Assembly (NCBI GenBank): GCA_002335865.1
Contig: DDCY01000001.1
Span: 1 to 40,068 of the forward strand
Reading direction: 5' to 3'
Source of the DNA: Saprospiraceae bacterium UBA1994
Lineage (GTDB): Bacteria > Bacteroidota > Bacteroidia > Chitinophagales > Saprospiraceae
Length of the DNA: 40,068 nucleotides
The translations under genes and the position numbers were made by a program. Under the pieces are notes generated by a model. The model did no database searches. It was not told the origin of the DNA and saw only the letters and a list, made by a program, of their open reading frames with translations. Below are positions 33,171 to 40,068 of the stretch, in pieces (positions within the stretch are counted from its first letter, which is position 1; each line of letters begins with the position of its first letter).

Positions 33171-33770
33171 ATGAAAATAATAAAGAAAATATTAAATCTA
33201 GTTCAAGTAAATCTTCCAACGCGATTCGGTGATTTGAATATAATTGCATATGCGGATAAGGCAGATGAATTGATGCCACATTTGGCACTTGTTCATCCAG
33301 ATACAAACTTTGAAAATGTTGTTAATGTAAGGGTTCATTCAGAGTGTATGACTGGAGACGTTTTTGGCAGTTTTAGATGCGAATGTGGTGAGCAACTGAC
33401 GAAGTCTTTAGAGTATATAGGAGCAAATACAGGTGTCCTTATTTATTTGAGACAAGAAGGAAGGGGAATAGGACTTATAAATAAATTACATGCTTACATT
33501 AAGCAGGACGAAGGCTTTGATACCGCAGAGGCAAATAAGGAATTAGGTTTTGGATATGATGATCGGACTTATGAAGATGCGATTATGATATTAAAGGATT
33601 TGAGAATTTCAAATATTAATTTAATCTCGAATAATCCAGAAAAGATTAGAGCGCTTGATAAAGAATCTTCCATAAGTGTGCAAGAAAGAATTGAATTGTA
33701 TATAAAGCCCCGAAAAGAAAACGTGGAGTATCTCCGAACTAAGAAGGATAAATTTGGCCATTATTTATAG
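33171..33770 (+). CDS. ribA: GTP cyclohydrolase II, stand-alone
   Basis: A 199-residue protein of full RibA length. Zinc ligands are C59, C70 and C72 in HSECMTGDVFGSFRCECGEQ. YLRQEGRGIGLINKLHAY follows, with the active-site Tyr at 92; the catalytic Asp-x-Arg is at 130-132; and ISNNPEKIRALD matches the TNNPxK motif. All known catalytic residues therefore seem present. RibA opens GTP to start riboflavin synthesis. Bacteroidota commonly encode it fused to RibB, so this solo copy, 13 bases after cysN in a polysaccharide cluster, is likely a paralogue. Its role here is unknown. Confidence 0.92.
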   Translation: MKIIKKILNLVQVNLPTRFGDLNIIAYADKADELMPHLALVHPDTNFENVVNVRVHSECMTGDVFGSFRCECGEQLTKSLEYIGANTGVLIYLRQEGRGIGLINKLHAYIKQDEGFDTAEANKELGFGYDDRTYEDAIMILKDLRISNINLISNNPEKIRALDKESSISVQERIELYIKPRKENVEYLRTKKDKFGHYL

Positions 33771-33843
33771 TAGTCAGGAATACCTTTTATAAAACCCCCA
33801 ATAAAATATTTATTTCTACAGATAATAAAATTGATTCCAAATC

Positions 33844-34899
33844 ATGAATGAAACTAATCAATCTAACAACGAAGAGATAACGCTCAAAGAGCTAATTCTA
33901 AAGCTGAAAGAATATTGGGCTGAAATAATAAGGTCATGGTGGATAATTGGCTTATTTTGTATAGTTGGTGTTTTAGGTTTTACTTATAACCATTCGACAC
34001 ACATTCCGATTTATCAGGCAGAACTTAGGTTTGTTGTAGAAGGTCAGAGTAGTGGAGGTGGAGGCCTAAGTAGTCTGTTAGGCTCTTTTGGAATTAAGAA
34101 AGGAGGAAAGGTTAATCCGTATAAAATTATCGAAGTGGGAAAATCTACTAGTATGTTATTGAAAACGCTTTTCCATAAATTACCATCAAATATTAATGTG
34201 GCTAACACTATACTACAAGAATATGATTTGACTCAGGTGTGGAGCAAGACAAATCCAGATTTTGAAAATTTTAGATTTGGAAATAGTTTAAACACTTCTG
34301 AATCCAGAGTGGAACGAAGTGCAATTAAGAAACTAAGAGCTAGAGTGTGGGGTAGTGAAAATGTGGATCCAATGACTTCATTAAAACTAAATGATGAAAC
34401 TGGTATTTACACATTATCTTCTGAGACTATTTCTGAAGAATTGAGTTTAGCTATTACTAATAACTTATATGATGAGATAAAGTTATTTTTCGAAGAAGAA
34501 GTATTTCAAAATCAAAAACAACTGGCGGATATACTTGCAATTAAATCAGATTCTATCAGGTCTCTCAATGAAAGTAAAGTGAGACAGATAGCAAAATTTG
34601 AAGATAGCAATAGAGGAATGGTATCGAATGAAATCATGGCTACGAAGAAAATATTATCTCAAGAAAGTATGGCATTAACCACTGCATATGCAGAGCTAAT
34701 GAAGAACAAAGAAATGACTGATGTCAACCTTAAAGATATGCAACCTTTGTTTATGGCTATTGATACTCCCTTTAATCCGATTGATCCATCTAAATCATCA
34801 TTATTAAAATCGTTTATTCAGGGATTAATGATTGGAACATTTTTAGCAGTGGTTTTTATTTTATTTAAAAAAATATATACAGACGCAATGTCGAACTAA
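33844..34899 (+). CDS. Wzz-like polysaccharide co-polymerase (chain length determinant)
   Basis: A 351-residue protein with membrane segments near both ends: SWWIIGLFCIVGVLGFTY at about 35-53 and a C-terminal helix at about 322-343. A periplasmic loop between them contains a helical, charged stretch (about 225-290). The motif PFNPIDPSKSS before the last helix is the Pro-rich Wzz signature. Wzz proteins set polymer length with Wzy. There is no C-terminal tyrosine kinase domain (Wzc type), and no separate kinase is seen in the window. The 73-base upstream gap shows no convincing promoter. Confidence 0.86.
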   Translation: MNETNQSNNEEITLKELILKLKEYWAEIIRSWWIIGLFCIVGVLGFTYNHSTHIPIYQAELRFVVEGQSSGGGGLSSLLGSFGIKKGGKVNPYKIIEVGKSTSMLLKTLFHKLPSNINVANTILQEYDLTQVWSKTNPDFENFRFGNSLNTSESRVERSAIKKLRARVWGSENVDPMTSLKLNDETGIYTLSSETISEELSLAITNNLYDEIKLFFEEEVFQNQKQLADILAIKSDSIRSLNESKVRQIAKFEDSNRGMVSNEIMATKKILSQESMALTTAYAELMKNKEMTDVNLKDMQPLFMAIDTPFNPIDPSKSSLLKSFIQGLMIGTFLAVVFILFKKIYTDAMSN

Positions 34900-34903
34900 A
34901 ATT

Positions 34904-36196
34904 ATGGGAATTTATAAAGAACTTTTAGAAAAGAAAAAAATCCTTAGTGTTACTGGTCTAGGTTATGTAGGCTTGCCTTTGGCATTAGAGTTTGCTAAGT
35001 ATTTTAAGGTGATCGGATTAGATATTAATGCCGATCGAGTGGAATTGATGAAGAAAAATATTGATCCTAGTAAAGAGCTTGATAGTAGCGATTTTGAAGG
35101 ATGTGATATAGAATTTACTTCTGATCCAATGGATTTATCTAAAGCTCATTTTCACATTATAGGTGTGCCTACTGACATTGATGATAATTATGTGCCAAAT
35201 TTGAAGCCGCTCTTAGGAGCTACTAGAAATATTGGTAAAATCATCAAGAAAGGTGATTATGCTGTATTTGAAAGTACAGTGTACCCAGGATGTACAGAAG
35301 AGGATTGCGTCCCACTGATAGAGGCAGAAGCGAACCTTAAGATGGGAGAAGATTTTAAAGTAGGATATTCACCAGAGAGAATAGTGCCAGGAGATAAAGT
35401 ACGTACGTTTACAAAAATACTAAAGATAGTTAGTGGTTGTGATGATGAAGCATTAGAAGAGATAGATAAGGTCTATAACCATGTTCTAGAAAATGGAACA
35501 TACAGAGCTTCTTCCATAAGGGTAGCCGAAGCCGCTAAAGTAATAGAAAATACGCAGAGAGATATCAATATATCTTTGATGAACGAATTAGCTATTATTT
35601 TTGATAAAATAGGAATCGACACTACGGAGGTAATTAATGCTGCAGGATCGAAATGGAATTTCCATAAATATACTCCTGGATTAGTGGGAGGGCATTGCAT
35701 AGGAGTAGATCCATATTATCTCATGCATAAGTCTAAGCAATTAGGTCACGATCCTCAGGTTATCGCAGCAGGAAGAAGAGTCAATAATTATATTCCAAGT
35801 TTTATAGCTAAGAGATTAGTAACGACTCTAATTGATTCTGGAAAGAGCCCTATTGAATGTAAAGTGTTGGTGATGGGTATAACATTTAAAGAAGATGTTT
35901 CTGATATTCGAAACAGTAAGGTTGCAGATTTAATAGGTGAGATTATTGATTTCTCTGTTAAAGTTGATGTGATTGATGTACATGCATCCAAAGAAGAGGT
36001 TTTTCACGAATATAAGATTGATTTAAAGGAAGGCGTAGATGATGACTATGATGCGATTGTATTAGCTGTGGGACATAAAGAATATAAGGAGATGTCCAAG
36101 TCTGATTTTGAAAAATTGTCAAAATCTAATATAATTTTATTTGATATAAAAGGCGTTGTTAAGCACCTTGGTATTCAGAATTACTGGAAACTTTAG
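34904..36196 (+). CDS. wbpA: Nucleotide-sugar dehydrogenase, WbpA/TviB-type
   Basis: A 430-residue UDP-sugar dehydrogenase: GLGYVGLPLALEFAK, FESTVYPGCTEEDCVP, GYSPERIVPGDK, and GLVGGHCIGVDPYYLMHKSKQ with the catalytic Cys near 265, then MGITFKEDVSDIRNSK. These stretches define the UDP-N-acetylhexosamine 6-dehydrogenase branch (WbpA, TviB, WbpO) and separate it from the Ugd at 16572. Given the WbpB/E/D/I-like genes, oxidation of UDP-GlcNAc to UDP-GlcNAcA is the best guess; UDP-GalNAc is possible. It starts five bases after wzz. Confidence 0.9.
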   Translation: MGIYKELLEKKKILSVTGLGYVGLPLALEFAKYFKVIGLDINADRVELMKKNIDPSKELDSSDFEGCDIEFTSDPMDLSKAHFHIIGVPTDIDDNYVPNLKPLLGATRNIGKIIKKGDYAVFESTVYPGCTEEDCVPLIEAEANLKMGEDFKVGYSPERIVPGDKVRTFTKILKIVSGCDDEALEEIDKVYNHVLENGTYRASSIRVAEAAKVIENTQRDINISLMNELAIIFDKIGIDTTEVINAAGSKWNFHKYTPGLVGGHCIGVDPYYLMHKSKQLGHDPQVIAAGRRVNNYIPSFIAKRLVTTLIDSGKSPIECKVLVMGITFKEDVSDIRNSKVADLIGEIIDFSVKVDVIDVHASKEEVFHEYKIDLKEGVDDDYDAIVLAVGHKEYKEMSKSDFEKLSKSNIILFDIKGVVKHLGIQNYWKL

Positions 36197-36297
36197 TAAT
36201 TACAATCATTTGTGAAAATATTATAGTTTAATTGATGCAGGGACAAAGAATGTAGTGCATGATGATGATTTTAATTATAACATATCATTAGAAAATA

Positions 36298-37605
36298 TTG
36301 ATTCACAGAATAATAAAATTCTTACAGTCTAGCAGCTTATATCGTGACATTTCATTAATGATGTCTGGTACCTTGGTAGCTCAGATACTGCTAATTTGTG
36401 TCACTCCAATTTTAACAAGACTTTATACTGTTGAAGATTTCGGAAATTTATCAGTATTTATGAGTATTTTATCTATGTTAACTGTAGGTAGCACCGGGAA
36501 ATTCGAGTTAGCTATCGTACTTCCAAAAAAAACTATAATAAGTAGTCAATTAGTACAAGGTATTTTATACATTAATCATCTGTTAGTTTTTCTAATAGTA
36601 TTAGTATTTCTGCTGTTTTTCGACAATATTGTGTCATTGTTGGAATTGGAGCAGTTGTCTTATTTTATTTGGTTGGTACCTCTTAGTATTGTAATTATCG
36701 CGTTTAATACAATTTTTAACCATTGGTTTTTACGATTTCGTAAATATCATGTAAGTTCGATTATTGTTTTAGGTTCGGCAATAGTTATCAGTTTGGTTAA
36801 TCTTGTTTTCGGGTATACTCAAGTTATTTCTAATGGTTTAGTTTGTGCTTATGTTATAGCTCAGTTTTTTACGTTAGGCTTGAATATTTATTTTTTGAGA
36901 AAAAATAATTTGTTTGAATCCATAATGGTACGTTCAAAGTTGGGTGATGTTTTAGATACTCTAAAAAATTATAGTAATTTTCCAAAGTACCAGCTCCCTT
37001 CTGAATTTTTATTTACTACCGCTGCTCAGATTACTCCGATTATATTTGCTTTTCTTTTCACTAAAGTGGTTGTAGGTCATTTTGCATTAGCACTGCGGTT
37101 AGTTAAATTACCTTTGGTAATATTAGCTAATGCAATTAATAGTGTTTTTAGGAACGAAGCTCTAGATTCCTACAGAAATTTCGGAAATTGCGAATTATTA
37201 TTTCTGTCACTTCTTAAAAAGTTAATTTTAGTTGCAATTATTCCCTTTACAATTCTATTCTTTATAGCTCCTGATTTATTTGAATTTGTTTTAGGAGCTT
37301 CTTGGCGTGAGGCTGGCACATATGCACAATTATTGGTTTTTGGACTATTTTTTGAATTACTCTCACTTCCCTTTAGATCAATTTTTCAGATTACAAATAC
37401 CCAATTTATTTATTTACGCATACAAACATTAAGTGTTATTTTAATTATTTCGGCTATCTTTTCTGGGTATTATTTCTATGATGACTCTTGGTATGCCGTA
37501 TTGTTCTTTTCCATATCAAGTGCTTTTTCTCACCTGTTGAGTTTGTTTTATATTTATTTTTTATCGAAAGGTGAATATTTAAAAATTAATCTACAGAATA
37601 GTTGA
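36298..37605 (+). CDS. Wzx-like flippase (second of two)
   Basis: A 435-residue, strongly hydrophobic protein with about 12 membrane segments. The opening SSSLYRDISLMMSGTLVAQI, with PILTRLYTVEDFGNLSVFMS and GKFELAIVLP, is typical of PST-family flippases (RfbX/Wzx). The start is TTG at 36298, because an in-frame stop sits at 36289; ATG at 36358 would cut into the first conserved helix. The region is visibly more AT-rich than the nucleotide-sugar genes, as wzx and wzy often are. It directly precedes the Wzy-like gene. The 101-base upstream gap shows nothing convincing. Confidence 0.86.
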   Translation: MIHRIIKFLQSSSLYRDISLMMSGTLVAQILLICVTPILTRLYTVEDFGNLSVFMSILSMLTVGSTGKFELAIVLPKKTIISSQLVQGILYINHLLVFLIVLVFLLFFDNIVSLLELEQLSYFIWLVPLSIVIIAFNTIFNHWFLRFRKYHVSSIIVLGSAIVISLVNLVFGYTQVISNGLVCAYVIAQFFTLGLNIYFLRKNNLFESIMVRSKLGDVLDTLKNYSNFPKYQLPSEFLFTTAAQITPIIFAFLFTKVVVGHFALALRLVKLPLVILANAINSVFRNEALDSYRNFGNCELLFLSLLKKLILVAIIPFTILFFIAPDLFEFVLGASWREAGTYAQLLVFGLFFELLSLPFRSIFQITNTQFIYLRIQTLSVILIISAIFSGYYFYDDSWYAVLFFSISSAFSHLLSLFYIYFLSKGEYLKINLQNS

Positions 37606-37660
37606 CTATAATTTTTGAATTTATATCTAATATTGATGATTATCGTCTTTGCTTTTACAT

Positions 37661-38875
37661 ATGATTAAGTCAGTCAGTTTTCCCCTGCTTACGAATTTAA
37701 CCTACCTAATGTTTTGGTTGTATTTTCCTGGGTTGTTTTTGTATAATTTTTTAGTTTCTACAGGTTCGATAGGAGCTATATTGCCGGGTGGTGGTGCTGG
37801 TTTTATTACAGCTTTGACATTGCCGGTATTTTTCATGCAGTATCTTAATAGTAAAAGATTTATCTTAGTATTTTCTCGATTGGAAATTATTTTTCTTTCC
37901 ATAATTATTTTTAGTTTGCTTGCTTCAGGAATTTACCTATCACTAGGTATACCAAAGCAATTGACATTGGAAATGTTTAGTCGTTCAACAGGCAATTTAT
38001 TAGTGCTTTTATTATACTTTTTAGCAGCTTTTAGTCTTAATATGGATAGTAATATATTCATGAATGTAATAGTGATTTCTTTTTTAGCTTTATCGGCCCT
38101 CATAGTGTTTAATGTCAATTGGGAGTATGGATTACTAAGTATTAGTGCAGGATATGCAAATCATTACAATGTTGATGAAAATGCGTCGATAGCTACTTAT
38201 CAATTTTATGCAAGACTTTATGCACCTTTAGCGATTCTAGTTATTAGTGTTATGTCTTCTTTTATTAAAAAGTCTTTATTAATTATATTGTCAATTATCT
38301 GTATGGTCTTCATCGGAGCTAGAACTGAAATGATTCTGATGATTCTGGTTTTTCCTTTATATTATTTTATTATGAATTTTGTGAAAGCATCTAAGATTTT
38401 AGCAATGATTTCGCTGTTTATAATTTCTAGCGGGTTCATTATTTTATTTTCAGATATCTTTCTTGACCTTATTAGTCTTAATAGCAGATTTAGTACTTTA
38501 TATGATTTATCTTCAGATGGTAGTTTGAACGAAAGAGAGAATGCACTTCAGTTTAGTATTGATGAAATACAGGAGTCTCTATTCTTTGGAAATTATGGAT
38601 CATACACATCTTATGGAGGGCTTGGGTATTATCCTCATAATATACTATCTGCATGGCATAATTATGGAATATTAGGTTTTACACAATACTTAATACTTTT
38701 CTGTATGTTTCTTTTTAAAACATTAAAAATATCATTATCTCGACGTATTAATAATTATTCTAGAGCCGGTATAGCAATGCTAATATTTTCTTTTATTGCT
38801 TTATTTGTTGCTAAGGAATGTACTTATCCTATATTAGGTTTTGGAGTCGGTTTATTATCACGTAGTAATGAATAA
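37661..38875 (+). CDS. Wzy-like O-antigen/exopolysaccharide polymerase
   Basis: A 404-residue inner-membrane protein with about 10-11 hydrophobic helices and a periplasmic loop near residues 265-320. The pair IGARTEMILMILVF and YPHNILSAWHNYGILGF corresponds to the conserved Arg and HN-x(n)-G patterns of the Wzy/WaaL O-antigen ligase superfamily. It would join repeat units in the periplasm. Ligase activity is an alternative, but the neighbouring wzx and wzz favour a polymerase. ATG at 37661 is preferred over TTG at 37649. Strongly AT-rich. Confidence 0.8.
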   Translation: MIKSVSFPLLTNLTYLMFWLYFPGLFLYNFLVSTGSIGAILPGGGAGFITALTLPVFFMQYLNSKRFILVFSRLEIIFLSIIIFSLLASGIYLSLGIPKQLTLEMFSRSTGNLLVLLLYFLAAFSLNMDSNIFMNVIVISFLALSALIVFNVNWEYGLLSISAGYANHYNVDENASIATYQFYARLYAPLAILVISVMSSFIKKSLLIILSIICMVFIGARTEMILMILVFPLYYFIMNFVKASKILAMISLFIISSGFIILFSDIFLDLISLNSRFSTLYDLSSDGSLNERENALQFSIDEIQESLFFGNYGSYTSYGGLGYYPHNILSAWHNYGILGFTQYLILFCMFLFKTLKISLSRRINNYSRAGIAMLIFSFIALFVAKECTYPILGFGVGLLSRSNE

Positions 38876-38895
38876 TTTTTTTCCATTAAAAATTA
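38873..38895 (+). terminator. AT-only hairpin after wzy, weak terminator candidate
   Basis: TAATTTTT and AAAAATTA form a perfect eight-base inverted repeat with a seven-base loop, and the left arm overlaps the wzy stop codon. The stem has no G-C pair and no U-tract follows on the + strand, so it is at best a weak terminator or a 3' protective hairpin. The remaining bases up to 38974 show no clear promoter. Confidence 0.25.
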
Positions 38896-38974
38896 CGATA
38901 TAATATCCAAAATATAATGAATAGAGTAAAGTGTTTTCTTGCTATAAAAATTGGACTACATAGGGTCTAAATTA

Positions 38975-40068
38975 ATGATTGAAAAGAGTATCTGTCATTT
39001 AACATCAGCCCATGCAAGAGGGGATACAAGAATTTTTGTAAAACAATGTAAGAGCTTAGCTAAAGAAGGCTTTGATACTTCTTTAATAGTTGCAGATGGC
39101 CTAGGCAATTCAGAAGAAGAAGATATCGTAGTTTTTGATGTTGGTAAGAGTAAAAGTAGAATAGGTAGAATATTCAAGTCTGCTAGAAAGGTATATCATA
39201 AGGCTTTAGAAGTTGACGCGGATATTTATCATTTGCATGATCCAGAACTAATACCCTATGGATTAAAGTTACTTAAACGAGGTAAAAAAGTAGTATTTGA
39301 CGCGCATGAAGATTTGCCAATGCAAATACTGAGTAAGTATTATTTGAATAAATATGTTGCTCATATATTATCTCGGGTGGTTAGAAAGTATGAGTCTTAT
39401 GCATGTTCAAAAATGTCAGCAGTTGTAGCCGCTACGCCATTTATAAGAAACAAGTTTTTAAAAATCAATTCTAATACTATTGATGTCAATAATTATCCAA
39501 AATTAAGTGAAATTGATACAAAAGTGTCTTGGAGTGAAAAGAAAAATTCTGCTGTATATATTGGAGGAATCGCTAAAATAAGAGGGATAAGAGAAATAGT
39601 CAAAGCGCTGGAATACACAAAAGGGGTACGTTTGGATTTAGCAGGTAGTTTCATTAATGATGATATAGAGTCCGAAGTTAAGGGTTACCTACAATGGTCG
39701 AAAGTGGTTGAGCATGGTTATTTAAATAGAAAAAGTGTGGCAGATCTATTACTTCAGTCTAAAGTAGGTTTGGTTACATTATATCCGCAAAAAAATTATT
39801 TGGATTCGTTGCCGGTAAAAATGTTTGAATATATGAATGCAGGTATACCCGTTATTGCTTCCAATTTTTCGTATTGGAATAGTATCATAGAGGAAAATAA
39901 ATGCGGTGTAACTGTAAATCCTCTTGATCCGAAGGCGATAGGAGAGGCAATTGGCACTATTATATTTAATGATGTACTTGCTGAGGAAATGGGAAAAAAC
40001 GGGCGACAGGCCATTTTAACAAAATATAATTGGTCTATTGAGTTTGATAAGTTGAGGGTTTTGTATCA
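38975..40068 (+). CDS. GT4-family glycosyltransferase (3' end outside window)
   Basis: From the ATG at 38975 the frame stays open to the last base, giving 364 residues. The start MIEKSICHLTSAHARGDTRI is typical of Bacteroidota GT4 enzymes. ADIYHLHDPELIPYGLKLLK and VVFDAHEDLP follow in the N-terminal domain. The C-terminal GT-B domain has YIGGIAKIRGIREIVKAL, RLDLAGSF, DSLPVKMFEYMNAGIPVIAS with the GT4 E-x7-E-type region, and GRQAILTKYNW near the usual end. Only a few residues are probably missing. It would add a sugar to the repeat unit; the specificity is unknown. The polysaccharide cluster evidently continues past the window. Confidence 0.9.
   Translation, partial: MIEKSICHLTSAHARGDTRIFVKQCKSLAKEGFDTSLIVADGLGNSEEEDIVVFDVGKSKSRIGRIFKSARKVYHKALEVDADIYHLHDPELIPYGLKLLKRGKKVVFDAHEDLPMQILSKYYLNKYVAHILSRVVRKYESYACSKMSAVVAATPFIRNKFLKINSNTIDVNNYPKLSEIDTKVSWSEKKNSAVYIGGIAKIRGIREIVKALEYTKGVRLDLAGSFINDDIESEVKGYLQWSKVVEHGYLNRKSVADLLLQSKVGLVTLYPQKNYLDSLPVKMFEYMNAGIPVIASNFSYWNSIIEENKCGVTVNPLDPKAIGEAIGTIIFNDVLAEEMGKNGRQAILTKYNWSIEFDKLRVLY

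Noticed and set aside
33844..34899. Wzc-type tyrosine kinase
   Set aside because: The protein ends after the second membrane helix; no Walker motifs or Tyr-rich tail exist.
1..40068. Mobile element, CRISPR array, tRNA or rRNA genes
   Set aside because: No transposase, integrase, spaced direct-repeat array, cloverleaf or rRNA-like sequence was recognised on either strand.

Overview
The window is an AT-rich stretch of a Bacteroidota chromosome. Several features agree on this: the lipoprotein GldH, which is specific to gliding-type Bacteroidota; a RemB/Wzi-like outer-membrane protein; an UpxY-type NusG paralogue; and two promoters that fit the Bacteroidota -33 TTTG / -7 TAnnTTTG pattern. I cannot assign a genus. 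The single-polypeptide MetH and the mix of housekeeping genes would fit a Saprospiria- or Cytophagia-like bacterium, but that is a guess. No rRNA, tRNA, CRISPR array, transposon or integrase was seen, and no gene-free gap exceeds about 200 bases.

Region 1 (1-7053) is housekeeping. It starts with the 3' part of a GT2 glycosyltransferase and a LysE-family exporter on the + strand. On the - strand follow gldH, dnaJ, grpE and a bifunctional formimidoyltransferase-cyclodeaminase. A dGTP triphosphohydrolase follows on the + strand.

Region 2 (7118-15336) holds the export end of a polysaccharide system: a Wzi/RemB-like outer-membrane beta-barrel protein, then a complete cobalamin-dependent methionine synthase, then a large SLBB-repeat Wza-like export protein. 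All three are packed end to end with no intergenic space, so metH lies inside what looks like an export operon.

Region 3 (15328-16457) is a small control module: a consensus-like promoter, a perfect 19-bp palindrome over its start point, a winged-helix protein fused to a degenerate minimal-nucleotidyltransferase domain, and a translationally coupled UpxY/NusG-like antiterminator. I consider this the best candidate for an under-described regulatory system.

Region 4 (16572-40068, running off the window) is a Wzx/Wzy-type capsule, exopolysaccharide or O-antigen cluster, all on the + strand. The encoded precursors are UDP-glucuronate (Ugd) and UDP-xylose (UXS); dTDP-4-keto-6-deoxyglucose (RmlB); a heptose branch (HldD-like epimerase plus HldE1-like kinase); and a full WbpA/B/E/D/I-type set for UDP-2,3-diacetamido-2,3-dideoxy-mannuronate. 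Assembly genes are two Wzx-like flippases, a Wzy-like polymerase, a kinase-less Wzz-like protein, two GT4 glycosyltransferases, a methyltransferase and a NodB-like deacetylase homologue. The cluster also carries cysC, cysD and cysN, a full route to PAPS. With no cysH or other assimilatory gene visible, this suggests a sulfated polysaccharide, although no sulfotransferase lies in the window. A stand-alone GTP cyclohydrolase II sits next to cysN without an obvious role.
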